Below are positions 54,512 through 62,199 of a stretch of DNA of 64,000 bases, one piece after another. The notes below the pieces were generated by a model. The model had not been told where the DNA came from and ran no database searches. It saw only the letters and a list, made by a program, of their open reading frames with translations. The stretch spans positions 258,264 through 322,263 of the forward strand of contig CAVXSI010000022.1 of NCBI GenBank assembly GCA_963764365.1, read 5' to 3'. Origin of the DNA: VRUE01 sp963764365 (GTDB taxonomy: Bacteria > Actinomycetota > Thermoleophilia > Solirubrobacterales > 70-9). Both the position numbers and the translations under genes were made by a program. The number at the start of each line of letters is the position of its first letter. The first letter of the stretch is position 1.

Positions 54512-55789
54512 TCAGAGGCCGAACTCGGATTCGACCTGCTTGCCGCTCGAGTGCGAAGGCGACGGTGGCGGAGAGGCCGATTCGCCACTGGACCCGCTCG
54601 CCTGGCTCGGCGACGAGCCGGCGCTCGTCGCCGCTTCGGTCGAGGAGCTTTCGCCGCCGCCCCTGAACGGTTCGAACTCTTCGGCGACCTGCTGGGAGGA
54701 CGTGGTCGCGCGCGAGGCCGAGGGCGTGCTTCGCGCATGTTGCTTCGACGCCTTCGACTTGGAAGCTCCTCTCTTGCCGCTTGCGCCTCCCGACGTCCCG
54801 GTTTCGGTGGCGGACACCGGCGCGGGAGCGAGGCTCGGCACCGCAGGGCTCGCTTCGGCTGACGCCGGGGTCGACGGGGCGTGGCGCGCGGGTCGCCGTT
54901 GCTCGTGATGTTGGCCGGCCAGGACGTCCACGCCGCCCACCCCCGGCCCGACCAGGCCGGTGGCGACGCAGGCGATCGCCGCCGCGCCGCAGACGCCGGC
55001 GGCGCGCGCAGCCCCACCGACCGCCGGTCCGACGCCCGGCTCGGCGGCTCCGCCGGTGAGCGCTCGGCGCGCGAGGTCCTGGCCGCGGCCTACGAGCGCC
55101 GCGATGCCGTGGCTCGCCGAGTTGACGGCAGCCTCGACGGCATGGCCGATTCGCGCCCTGGCGCCGTGCGCCACCGCCACCGAGGCCCAGGCAGCGATGC
55201 CGACCTCGATGCCAAGCGCGTCGATGTCCTCGACTCCCAAGAGCTTTCGCAGCCGCTTGAGGGCGGCGTGGTGGCGGCGGTCGGCTTTGCATTTGTCCCA
55301 GTCAAGGGCGCGGCCCACCTCGCGCACCGACATCCCCTCGAAGTAGGTCAGGGCGATCACCTTGCGCTCCTCGGGGGGCAGCCGTTCGACAGCCGCCTGC
55401 AGGCGGCGGCAGCGGTCGGACTCAAGCGCCGCCTCCTCGGGAGTCTTCGATTCCTCCGCCGCCGGGCGGCCGTTATCGATCGAGACGAGCGTCGGCGCCC
55501 GCCCCTCCTGCTCGAGCAGGTTCTGCGTGCGCCGCCAGGCGCAGTGGACGATCCACCCGGCGGGGTTTCTCACCTCGCCGCCGTCCGCGACATGCTGGGA
55601 GTACTCCAGGCGCGCCTTGGCGAGCAGCTCGCCGGCGTGGCGCTCGAGGAAGCCGGGGGAGAAGCGCTTGCGCCGCAGCAGCTGCCTGAAGCCGCGTTCA
55701 GCCGATTCGAGCTGCTCGCGGTCCAGCTCTCGGCCCGCGCCGCGCAGGCGTTTTTCGGCCAGGCGGCCCCTACCTCGCGTAGCTCCCAT
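54512..55789 (-). CDS. Sigma-70-family-like factor with C-terminal membrane segment and Ser-rich tail
   Basis: 425 residues. Residues 25-85 resemble sigma region 2 (VRNPAGWIVHCAWRRTQNLL). Residues 110-175 are a sigma-4 helix-turn-helix (LPPEERKVIALTYFEGMSVR, ALKRLRKLLGVED). After a linker comes an Ala/Gly-rich hydrophobic stretch (AGVCGAAAIACVATGLVG, about residue 250), then 150 residues of Ser/Ala/Pro low complexity. Such a layout suggests a sigma factor that carries its own membrane anchor. It lies upstream of the conjugation genes and diverges from the wall hydrolase, so it may drive both. Confidence 0.68.
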   Translation of the reverse strand: MGATRGRGRLAEKRLRGAGRELDREQLESAERGFRQLLRRKRFSPGFLERHAGELLAKARLEYSQHVADGGEVRNPAGWIVHCAWRRTQNLLEQEGRAPTLVSIDNGRPAAEESKTPEEAALESDRCRRLQAAVERLPPEERKVIALTYFEGMSVREVGRALDWDKCKADRRHHAALKRLRKLLGVEDIDALGIEVGIAAWASVAVAHGARARIGHAVEAAVNSASHGIAALVGRGQDLARRALTGGAAEPGVGPAVGGAARAAGVCGAAAIACVATGLVGPGVGGVDVLAGQHHEQRRPARHAPSTPASAEASPAVPSLAPAPVSATETGTSGGASGKRGASKSKASKQHARSTPSASRATTSSQQVAEEFEPFRGGGESSSTEAATSAGSSPSQASGSSGESASPPPSPSHSSGKQVESEFGL

Positions 55790-55879
55790 TACCCCCTTGT
55801 CCGCAAAACGCCCGAACTGCCTCACCTTCTTAAAAAGCGAGGCAATCCCCGTTTGTTGCGGACAACACGGGCCGAAGCG

Positions 55880-56935
55880 ATGCGTACATTCGGCCAGACC
55901 AACCCCGCGCTCCTGCTCGCCCTCCCGGCGGGCGCCCTGCTTGCCCTGATCGGCGCGGCGGTCTCGGTGGCGCTCGTGTTCGGAGGCTCGGCCGCGGCCT
56001 GTGAAGCCGGGGAGGTCGGCTCGGTGAGCGGAGTGCCCGCGAAGTTGGTGCCGATCTACGAGCGGGCCGCCGCGCGTTACGCGCTCGGGCAGCGCGGCCC
56101 CTCGATCCTCGCTGCGATCAACCTGGTCGAGACCGACTTCGGGACGAACATGGGGTCCTCCTCGGCCGGCGCGGTGGGCTGGATGCAGTTCGAGCCCGAA
56201 ACCTGGGCCGCATACGGCGTCGACGCCAACGGCGACGGCGCCAAGGACCCCGCGAACCCCTGGGACGCGATCTTCGCCGCCGCCCACCTCCTATTGGCCT
56301 CCGGCGCCCCCGGGGACTGGCAGGCCGCGATCCTCTCCTACAACCACGCGCAGTGGTACGTGGAAGAGGTCGAACGCGCCGCCGTGCGCTTCGCCGGCGC
56401 GACCGGTGCCACCGCCGGCTCCGCAGAATCGGCCTGCGCGGCGGCCTCGGCGGCGGGCGGGGCGCCGGGCCAGGCGGCGCGGCTGTTCTCGCCGCGGGAA
56501 TTCAAGCCGCTCCCCGCGCGACTGTGGGTTGGCGGCGGCGCCCCCGAGTCCGTCGATGCGCGGATCTGGCCCGATGCGGTCTGGCTGCTCGAACGCTATG
56601 ACCTGCGAGTTACCGCTGCGCGCGAGACGGGCCACCAGACCCACGGCGACGGCACGGCGATGGACATGGTGCCGGCGGCGGGCCGATCATGGGACGCGAC
56701 GGCGTTGCAAGCGGCCCGCGCGCTCGGCTGGACACCCGGCTGCGGGGCGAGCGGCAGCGCGCCGGCCTGCCCGCTCGCCGGGGCGATCCAGTTCATCGGC
56801 TACAACGGCTACCCGGGTCACGGCGATCCCGCCCACGCGGGGCAGAACGCTCACCTGCACGTCTCCTGGAAGAGCTCTGACTTCGGCTGCCCGGGGCTGT
56901 GCCCGCCGCGCGAATGGGTGGAGGTGTTCCCGTGA
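55880..56935 (+). CDS. Secreted lytic transglycosylase / M15-like peptidase fusion
   Basis: 351 residues. An N-terminal membrane anchor or signal (LLLALPAGALLALIGAAVSV) precedes an SLT domain (INLVETDFGTNM with catalytic Glu, SSAGAVGWMQFEPETW, YNHAQWYVEEV). After a linker is a zinc peptidase-like domain with HGDGTAMDMVP (HxxGxAxD) and NAHLHVSW (HxH), resembling VanY/M15 enzymes. Such dual hydrolases punch peptidoglycan for conjugation machines. The first domain is clearly paralogous to the chromosomal gene at 17,877. It diverges from the sigma-like gene. Confidence 0.82.
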   Translation: MRTFGQTNPALLLALPAGALLALIGAAVSVALVFGGSAAACEAGEVGSVSGVPAKLVPIYERAAARYALGQRGPSILAAINLVETDFGTNMGSSSAGAVGWMQFEPETWAAYGVDANGDGAKDPANPWDAIFAAAHLLLASGAPGDWQAAILSYNHAQWYVEEVERAAVRFAGATGATAGSAESACAAASAAGGAPGQAARLFSPREFKPLPARLWVGGGAPESVDARIWPDAVWLLERYDLRVTAARETGHQTHGDGTAMDMVPAAGRSWDATALQAARALGWTPGCGASGSAPACPLAGAIQFIGYNGYPGHGDPAHAGQNAHLHVSWKSSDFGCPGLCPPREWVEVFP

Positions 56936-56967
56936 TCGCGGCGGTGGCCCGCGCTCGCCCAGGCGGC

Positions 56968-57101
56968 CCTGGCTTCTCCGCGCTCATTTTCCGCGCCTCG
57001 CGTAGGGGGGAGATTTCTCGCCGCTGTGGCCTTTGGGGGGTGTGGCTCCTCGACGCCCGCGCGGCCACCTCGGCGCGGCTTTGGCGCGCAGAGAAGCCAG
57101 G
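56968..57101. repeat. 16-bp inverted repeat upstream of excisionase-like gene
   Basis: cctggcttctccgcgc (56968-56983) pairs with gcgcagagaagccagg (57086-57101) with a single mismatch. The 238-bp gap between the wall hydrolase and the HTH gene shows no recognisable gene. The structure could be a terminator, operator or nick-region-like element. Confidence 0.5.
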
Positions 57102-57173
57102 CCCGTCGAGCGGAAGGAGCGCGAGTGAGGGACGCAAGTCGAGATCAACGAGGTCCGAAGGAAGGAGGCGGCC

Positions 57174-57362
57174 GTGCAGGCGCGCCTTCTGCTGACCCGG
57201 CGCGAGGCCGCCGCTGCGCTCGGCGTCAGCCTCAGCCACTTCCAGCGCCACGTGCAGCCGCACCTGCGCTGCGTCTACTCGGGGCAGCTGCGGCTGTATC
57301 GGCCGGGGGATCTGGAGCACTGGGCCGAGCGGGAGGCGTGCGAGCCCGCCGCGAGGCGGTGA
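57174..57362 (+). CDS. Excisionase-like MerR/AlpA-type HTH protein
   Basis: A 62-residue winged-helix protein (LLLTRREAAAALGVSLSHFQ, then LRLYRPGDLEHWAERE) typical of helix-turn-helix 17 excisionases or AlpA regulators. The GTG start has aggagg 5 bases upstream. It lies 7 bp upstream of the integrase, as usual for xis-int pairs. Confidence 0.82.
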   Translation: MQARLLLTRREAAAALGVSLSHFQRHVQPHLRCVYSGQLRLYRPGDLEHWAEREACEPAARR

Positions 57363-57369
57363 GCGGCTG

Positions 57370-58581
57370 ATGGCAGAGGGACAGTCGCAGAGACGCTACA
57401 TCGACACCAGGACCCGCTATCAGGGCGTGTTCGCCCGACATCGCCTCGACTGCGCGCTCGGCGTCGGCATGAAGCGCTGTACGTGTACGCCGAGCTATTA
57501 CGGAAGCGTCTGGGACAAGGAAGTCGGGCGCCACCGGAAGACCGAGCGTCGTCCAAGCATCGCCGAGGCGAGAAACCTGCGCGCCGACCTCCAGGCTCAG
57601 GTGCGTGACGGCTCCGTCGTCGAGCGGCCGCCGAGCGTGCGGTTCGAGGACGCCCACGAGCAGTTCATTGCCGCCGGCCAAGAAGGCATCGCCCTGAACA
57701 AGCAGGGCAAGCCGTACCGACCCAAGGCGATCCTCAATCTGGATTCCTCACTGAAAAGGCTGCCGGCCTCCACCCGGCGCAAGGACTTGAATGGCGTCGC
57801 GCGGGGCGAGTTGCAGCGGGCGGTCGACGACTTCCGACGGGACGGCCTTTCGAGCTCACGCATTCGCTCCATCATCAACGCGGTGCGATCGCTGTATCGC
57901 TGGGCAGAAGATCGCGACTTGGTCGCCGACAACCCATCGGCTCGGATTCGCCTTCCGGCCGACGACTCCAAGGAACGCGACCGAGTCGCGACGCCGGGCG
58001 AATTTGCTCAGCTGCTCGCGCCCCTGGAGAGCGAAGACGCCCTTCCGTTCGCGCTGGCCGCCTACGGGACCGCTCGCTCGCAGGAGATCCGCCATCTCGA
58101 ATGGCCGGAGATCGACTTCGAGCACCGCGTGATGCTCCTGGCCGGCGACGACGACGCGCGCAAGACAGAAGCCGCGCGGCGAATCGTGCCGCTGGCTCGC
58201 CCGCTTGAGCGGCTTCTCCAGAAGGAGTGGGCAAAGCAAGGACGGCCGGACAGGGGCCGAGTCTGCCCTCCGCGCAAGAAGGCGACCTCAGGCCTGGTTT
58301 CGCTCGACATGCTCCAGAAGCGCGTTCGCAAGACATGGATCGACGGGGGCCTCAACCCGATCGGCCTGCACGACTCGCGCCATACCGCTGCCACCTGGCT
58401 TGACCACGCCGGCGTCAGCCCCAAGGTCGCATCGCAGTTCATGGGCCACAAAGCGCCCATGCTCCAGCCCGGCGCCGCGCCGATCACGCTGCGCCGCTAC
58501 ACCCACGTTCTCGACGGCGAGCTGGAGCGCGCCCGCGACCAACTCGACGCCTTTCTCGCCGAGCGCGAGGCACGTGGTTAG
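57370..58581 (+). CDS. Tyrosine-type site-specific integrase
   Basis: 403 residues. The arm-binding and core-binding N-domains are followed by a catalytic domain with Arg (AAYGTARSQEIRHLEW), HDSRHTAATWL (H-x-x-R), FMGHK and Tyr in LRRYTHVLDGEL. An N-terminal Cys cluster, MKRCTCTPSYYG, resembles the short zinc-like start of many actinobacterial ICE integrases. It should recombine the tRNA-Glu 3' half seen as attL and attR, the latter 1.4 kb downstream. Confidence 0.95.
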   Translation: MAEGQSQRRYIDTRTRYQGVFARHRLDCALGVGMKRCTCTPSYYGSVWDKEVGRHRKTERRPSIAEARNLRADLQAQVRDGSVVERPPSVRFEDAHEQFIAAGQEGIALNKQGKPYRPKAILNLDSSLKRLPASTRRKDLNGVARGELQRAVDDFRRDGLSSSRIRSIINAVRSLYRWAEDRDLVADNPSARIRLPADDSKERDRVATPGEFAQLLAPLESEDALPFALAAYGTARSQEIRHLEWPEIDFEHRVMLLAGDDDARKTEAARRIVPLARPLERLLQKEWAKQGRPDRGRVCPPRKKATSGLVSLDMLQKRVRKTWIDGGLNPIGLHDSRHTAATWLDHAGVSPKVASQFMGHKAPMLQPGAAPITLRRYTHVLDGELERARDQLDAFLAEREARG

Positions 58582-58609
58582 CCGTGTTCCAAATACGCTG
58601 CCCTGGTCG

Positions 58610-59263
58610 ATGTCGACTGTCGGCCGCTATCTGATGAGGAACCGCAGACGTGCGCTCGTGATCCTTGGCGTCGCGACTGTCGGGTTCACCATCGGCCTCT
58701 ACCTACTCGACCCGCGGACGCAGGGCTACGGCGCGACGAGCATCGGCGGCTTCGAGTTCGCCGCCAGCAAGTCGCGCGCCGTGCAGATCGTCGCCGAATG
58801 GGGACCGCAGGGCAGACAGCTTGCGCACATCGGCCTCCTGCTCGATTACGGCTACATGCTCTCCTACGGGCTGTTCTTCGCGCTCGCGGGCTTCGCAATC
58901 CGCGATGCCGCCCGAACTCGCGGATGGCGGCGAACGGCTGGGGCCGGGATCGTCGTTCCGTACTTCGCGTTGGCCGCTGCCTGCTTCGACGCGAGCGAAA
59001 ACGTCGCCTTGCTGCTCGTCCTCGGCGGGCACGGCGGCAGCTTCGCGCCGCCGTTTGCAACTGCCTGCTCCACCACCAAGTGGGCGCTCATCGGCATAGC
59101 GATCATCTACGTGCTCTGGGGGCTGGCCCTTCTTCTATCGGAGCGTCTACGTCGTCCGGCTACGCCCGCGGGGCAAGAGAAAGGCAAGACCCGTTCGTCC
59201 AGCGATAAGGCCGGCGGTCCGAGCGGAGGTCACGAGGTACAGCTACCCTCCGGCCCCCCGTGA
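58610..59263 (+). CDS. Multi-pass membrane protein, unknown
   Basis: 217 residues with four to five hydrophobic helices (LVILGVATVGFTIGLYLL, MLSYGLFFALAGFAI, VPYFALAAACFDASENVALL, ALIGIAIIYVLWGLALLL) and a polar tail. No family recognised. ATG 58610 is used; a GTG overlapping the integrase stop could extend it by 12 residues. Its stop overlaps the next GTG. Confidence 0.65.
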   Translation: MSTVGRYLMRNRRRALVILGVATVGFTIGLYLLDPRTQGYGATSIGGFEFAASKSRAVQIVAEWGPQGRQLAHIGLLLDYGYMLSYGLFFALAGFAIRDAARTRGWRRTAGAGIVVPYFALAAACFDASENVALLLVLGGHGGSFAPPFATACSTTKWALIGIAIIYVLWGLALLLSERLRRPATPAGQEKGKTRSSSDKAGGPSGGHEVQLPSGPP

Positions 59264-59571
59264 GCGCCAACTACTTGCGCGTCCTCGACCATCTTCTCGG
59301 AGCAATGCTCCGAGTCGAGTTCACGACCGAGGCCCGCGAGATCACCGATTACGCGGTGGTTCTGCTGCTTGAGGTGGGAGAAAACATCGAGACGATCCGG
59401 CTTTACGACGGCGCTCACGGCCATAACGAGATGCACCGATTTAGCCGCAGCAAGGGAAAGCAGGGAGGCTCGCCCTTTCACGGCGGTACTCTTGGAGAAG
59501 GAATGCGTGCAGCAATCGAGGAGATCGAGCGCAGCTACCGCGAGATGATCGAAGGATGGGAAAGGCAATGA
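59260..59571 (+). CDS. Conserved-looking small protein, unknown
   Basis: 103 residues, compact alpha/beta pattern (VEFTTEAREITDYAVVLLLE, YDGAHGHNEMHRFSRSKGKQ, RAAIEEIERSYREMIEGW). The YDGAHGHNEMHR stretch is polar and Gly/His rich and could be an active or binding site. No family recognised. GTG start overlaps the previous stop (GTGA), and its own stop overlaps the next ATG. Confidence 0.6.
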   Translation: MSANYLRVLDHLLGAMLRVEFTTEAREITDYAVVLLLEVGENIETIRLYDGAHGHNEMHRFSRSKGKQGGSPFHGGTLGEGMRAAIEEIERSYREMIEGWERQ

Positions 59572-59795
59572 GCACCGACAACAGTCGCTCCCGCGCCGCC
59601 AAGGTGATGGATGAAGCGATCGACCTCGCCGTCGAGGACCGCTCTCCCTATCCCGAGCGAGCCGCGTTCATCGACGCCGACACGCCCCAAGCGGGTCACG
59701 AGATCCGGTGCGCGGCTGACGAAGGCCGCTCGGTCGTCCTGGTTGCGGCCGACGGGAGCAGCCGCGTTCTCAAGCCTGAACTCGTCGCTCACTGA
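59568..59795 (+). CDS. Small protein, possible partner of preceding gene
   Basis: 75 residues (MSTDNSRSRAAKVMDEAIDL then IRCAADEGRSVVLVAADGSS). Translation is coupled to the 103-residue gene by ATGA overlap. Size and pairing suggest a two-gene module such as toxin-antitoxin, but no motif supports this. It is the last island gene before attR. Confidence 0.5.
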   Translation: MSTDNSRSRAAKVMDEAIDLAVEDRSPYPERAAFIDADTPQAGHEIRCAADEGRSVVLVAADGSSRVLKPELVAH

Positions 59796-59841
59796 ACGTC
59801 GGTCTCCCACACTTTCCGTTTTCGCTGCATCTCGTCGTGGG

Positions 59842-59891
59842 TTTCGTTCCCTTGCACGTTCCCTTGGGGCATTTTCGGCCCCAAGGGAACG
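59842..59891. promoter_or_regulatory. Candidate integrase arm-binding repeats, right
   Basis: tttcgttcccttgcacgttc continuing to ccttggg (59842-59868) nearly repeats the left-end pair at 44441. An inverted copy, ccaagggaacg, follows at about 59881-59891. These lie 80-130 bp inside attR. Confidence 0.5.
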
Positions 59892-59971
59892 ACTCTGGCC
59901 ACTCGGCATTTCGCATCAGGACTACGATCCCGTGGGCCGTGCCAACTGGGTAGACCGACGGCAAAGAAAGG

Positions 59972-60014
59972 CTTTCAAGCCGAAGGTCGCGAGTTCGATT
60001 CTCGTCGGGCGCAT
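59972..60014 (+). repeat. attR: 43-bp direct repeat of the tRNA-Glu 3' half
   Basis: Perfect match to 44273-44315. No tRNA 5' half precedes it (upstream text is gacggcaaagaaagg), so it is an orphan 3' half, marking the far end of the island. Confidence 0.9.
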
Positions 60015-60079
60015 TCCGCAGCCTCATCTTAGGGCCGATTTGTGGGCGCCTCGCAGATGTAGCTGCTACGGTCGTGTAG

Positions 60080-60355
60080 ATGACGCTACATGCTCGCAGC
60101 GGAGAGGTCGGTGTGCGGGAGCTGCACAATCGCCTCAGCGAGTACCTCCAGCGAGTCGAAGAGGGCCAGGAGGTGCTGGTCACTCGGCGGGGGCGGCCCG
60201 TCGCCCGGCTAAGCGCCGCCGAGTCACGCGATCCCCTGACCGAGCTCGCCGAGCGCGGCCTGGTGCGCCTACCACAGGGGCGACGCTCGGCCCGCCAGGC
60301 GCGGGTGAAAGCCACGGGACCGGTTTCAGATCTCGTCGCCGAGCAGCGCCGCTGA
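60080..60355 (+). CDS. Phd/YefM-family antitoxin
   Basis: 91 residues with the Phd N-terminal fold VGVRELHNRLSEYLQRVEEG followed by VLVTRRGRPVARL, the signature of this antitoxin family. The C-terminal part, which should bind toxin, is basic. The start ATG lies 66 bp after attR and the gene overlaps the PIN toxin gene by 4 bp. Confidence 0.88.
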   Translation: MTLHARSGEVGVRELHNRLSEYLQRVEEGQEVLVTRRGRPVARLSAAESRDPLTELAERGLVRLPQGRRSARQARVKATGPVSDLVAEQRR

Positions 60356-60771
60356 CCCTCTACTTCGACACTTCGGCGCTCGTCAAGCTCGTCATCGTCG
60401 AGGACGGCTCTGAGTTGGTGTCGGAGCTATGGGACACCTCGCACCCGGCGGCTGCCAGCATGCTCGTCTATCCCGAGGGTCGCGCGGCGCTGGCCGCAGC
60501 GCGGCGGAGTGGCCGGTTGAGGAAGAAGGACCATGCCCGCGCGCTCGCTGACTTTGAGGATGTCGTATCCGACCTGTCCTTGATCGGCGTCGACGAACCG
60601 CTCGTCCGCCGCGCCGGTGCCTTGGCTGAAGAGCTCGAGTTGCGCGGCTACGGCGCCGTGCACCTCGCCACCGCGCTGGCGTTGGGCAAGAGCGCGGTCA
60701 CTCTCGTCACCTGGGATGGAGACCTGGCTGAAGCAGCGCTCGAGGCGGGCCTGCCGGTCGCCCCGGCGTAG
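60352..60771 (+). CDS. VapC-like PIN-domain toxin
   Basis: 139 residues starting (L)TLYFDTSALVKLVIVEDGS with the first catalytic Asp, then YPEGRAALAAARR and ELRGYGAVHLATALALG with acidic residues and VTWDGDLAEAALEAG. This is a standard PIN RNase toxin. No ATG, GTG or TTG precedes the strand, so a CTG at 60352 overlapping the antitoxin stop (CTGA) is the likely start. Paired with the Phd antitoxin. Confidence 0.84.
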   Translation: MTLYFDTSALVKLVIVEDGSELVSELWDTSHPAAASMLVYPEGRAALAAARRSGRLRKKDHARALADFEDVVSDLSLIGVDEPLVRRAGALAEELELRGYGAVHLATALALGKSAVTLVTWDGDLAEAALEAGLPVAPA

Positions 60772-60861
60772 GTGAAGCTCCAGTCAGACTCGGGTCCCGA
60801 AGGCCAGGTCTACCGACCGCAGTCCCCTCCGGTTCCGGGGGTCACCGCCTTCACCTGAATA

Positions 60862-60880
60862 AGGACGGAATGACCGTCCT
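60862..60880. promoter_or_regulatory. Small palindrome upstream of DUF6788 gene
   Basis: aggacgg-aatga-ccgtcct forms a 7-bp stem between the PIN toxin and the DUF6788 ATG (60899). It may end the toxin transcript or act as an operator. Confidence 0.4.
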
Positions 60881-60898
60881 GCGTGCGAGACTCGGCCC

Positions 60899-61108
60899 AT
60901 GAGGCTCGACCCCGCCCAGCGTGAGCAGGCGCGGGCGATCGCCCGCGAGCTGGCCCGGATCGCCCGCACGGGCGCGGTCCTGCCCGGCTCGATCGGCGAG
61001 CGGCGCACGCGCTGCGGGCAACCGCGCTGCGCCTGCCAGACCGATCCCTCCCGCCGTCACGGCCCCTACTGGCACTGGACCCGCAAGGCCGCCCGCCGCG
61101 ACGATTGA
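60899..61108 (+). CDS. DUF6788-like small protein
   Basis: 69 residues. The C-terminal GSIGERRTRCGQPRCACQTD and HGPYWHWTRK match the DUF6788 pattern (RxxCGKPxCxC ... GPYW) seen in proteins near transposases. The Cys triplet may bind metal. Function unknown. Stop overlaps the next frame's TTG. Confidence 0.65.
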   Translation: MRLDPAQREQARAIARELARIARTGAVLPGSIGERRTRCGQPRCACQTDPSRRHGPYWHWTRKAARRDD

Positions 61109-61506
61109 GGCCGGGCGATGTGCTCAGCGCGCGCCTAACGTGTGGCCGGCGCGAAAGGGACTGCGGGAAACCGCATCAGCATGCGGCTGAACGCAAACGT
61201 GAAGACCTCGACCAAGTCGACGACACGCGCTTGTATCTCGGAGCCGCTCGCACTGCGAGCGGCAAGCCGATCACCGACGATCTGATCGACAGGTTGACCG
61301 AGAAGGCGGAGTCCGGGTACGACGTGGAGGAGACGCTTCGCCGCCGGCCAGGCCGGCCGACGATTGGTTCGGCCCCCGCCGGGGTCGAGTCGGTTCGACT
61401 CGACCCGGAGCTGCGCGAGGCGCTTGATACACGCGCCAAGCGCGACCACGAAGCAACGTCTTCGGTGATCCGTAAGGCACTCCGCCAATACCTACGAGCC
61501 AGCTGA
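61105..61506 (+). CDS. Ribbon-helix-helix (CopG-like) antitoxin
   Basis: 133 residues if the overlapping TTG is used. The real domain begins near GKPITDDLIDRLTEKAESGY, followed by RPGRPTIGSAP and the ribbon-helix-helix VESVRLDPELREALDTRAKR then TSSVIRKALRQYLRA. This is the layout of RHH antitoxins with an ITDE-type N-domain. The first 45 residues look non-native, so the start is uncertain. Only a 30-codon fragment lies downstream where a toxin should be. Confidence 0.68.
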   Translation: MRPGDVLSARLTCGRRERDCGKPHQHAAERKREDLDQVDDTRLYLGAARTASGKPITDDLIDRLTEKAESGYDVEETLRRRPGRPTIGSAPAGVESVRLDPELREALDTRAKRDHEATSSVIRKALRQYLRAS

Positions 61507-61517
61507 GGTAACCAAGG

Positions 61518-61610
61518 TTGCGCAACGAACTCCACGACGAGCTGTCGGACTTTCCCGACATGCACGGGGTCTGGCGCGCTGTCGCAATATCCAGACAACG
61601 TCCCAACTGA
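61518..61610 (+). pseudogene. Short coding remnant after RHH antitoxin
   Basis: A TTG-initiated 30-residue frame (RNELHDELSDFPDMHGVWRA) starts 11 bp after the antitoxin stop and ends abruptly. It looks like the N-terminus of a toxin partner cut short. Too short for a family call. Confidence 0.4.
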
Positions 61611-61625
61611 CGCAAATTTCGGGAT

Positions 61626-61898
61626 ATGCCGACAGACTCCCCCGCCGGCAGCTGGCGTATTCGCATCCCCGCCGACCTCGGCCGCGCGATCGCGGGCGCC
61701 CGCCGCGAGCGCGGCCTGAGCCAGGGCGCACTGGCTGAGGAACTCGGCTTCAAGCGCTCCTACCTCTCTGAATTGGAGACCGGGGCTGAGGCGACGATCG
61801 CGCTAGAGCGGAGGCTCCGGGCGCTGCGGCGGCTGGGAGCCGAGCTGACCGTGACGCTGCCGGAGAGCCATGGCAACCGCCATCCGCTTCGACGCTGA
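61626..61898 (+). CDS. XRE-family HTH regulator (HipB-like)
   Basis: 90 residues with a Cro/C1-type helix-turn-helix IAGARRERGLSQGALAEELG, then FKRSYLSELETGAEATIAL and LRALRRLGAELTVTLPE, the pattern of HipB-type antitoxins. No HipA kinase follows, so it is an orphan. ATG 61626 immediately follows ttcgggat, with no clear ribosome site. Confidence 0.8.
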   Translation: MPTDSPAGSWRIRIPADLGRAIAGARRERGLSQGALAEELGFKRSYLSELETGAEATIALERRLRALRRLGAELTVTLPESHGNRHPLRR

Positions 61899-62199
61899 GC
61901 CCCCCTCTCAACCGTCGCCGGCCACCCCGAATACGCCACGGTATACCGTCCTCGTACCGTGAGTTTCGCGCTTTCTCAAGCGGTTTGAGGTCCCGAGCGG
62001 AACCCTCGCCAATTCTTGAAGTCAGCGACCTTTTCTTGACGGAAGAACCACCCTCGTCTACTCTCATGCGTGATCAATGTACGCAGTAGTTCAGCCATAA
62101 CCCAACCGGGACGGGCAACAGCCCCAAGGACGGGCAGGGAAGCACCACAGGGACACGGAGACGCCGGGAACGGCTCCAGGGACAAGGGAGAGACTAAGA
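61899..62199. other. Promoter-bearing leader region of the secreted protein
   Basis: No gene seen. It contains a strong promoter (62036-62064) and, from 62089, a purine-rich stretch with repeated agggac(a/g) words running to the small upstream frame. A similar purine-rich leader precedes the next secreted gene at 63,930. Confidence 0.5.
62036..62064 (+). promoter_or_regulatory. Sigma-70-type promoter
   Basis: ttgacg (62036-62041) and tactct (62059-62064) are separated by exactly 17 bases, the clearest -35/-10 pair I see in the window. It lies 135 bp before the small upstream frame and 410 bp before the secreted repeat protein. Confidence 0.65.

Larger units (their letters stand above)
44273..60014. 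mobile_element. 15.7-kb integrated island in tRNA-Glu
   Basis: A 43-bp perfect direct repeat (ctttcaagccgaaggtcgcg...gtcgggcgcat) marks both ends, and a tyrosine integrase with a small HTH partner lies inside near the right end. Cargo includes DUF262-HEPN, a sensor/RHS chimera, transposase debris, a PIN module, type IV secretion-like genes and a wall hydrolase. No relaxase, VirB4 or VirD4 ATPase is visible, so it appears to be a conjugative element remnant or a mobilisable island. Parts (44.7-48.1 kb) are visibly AT-richer than the chromosome. Confidence 0.85.

Noticed and set aside
56968..57101. Origin of transfer
   Set aside because: An inverted repeat is present but no relaxase gene or known nick sequence supports oriT.
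56793..57320. Frames in the hydrolase-excisionase gap
   Set aside because: Both strands are open by high GC only; no conserved motif, and the inverted repeat explains part of it.
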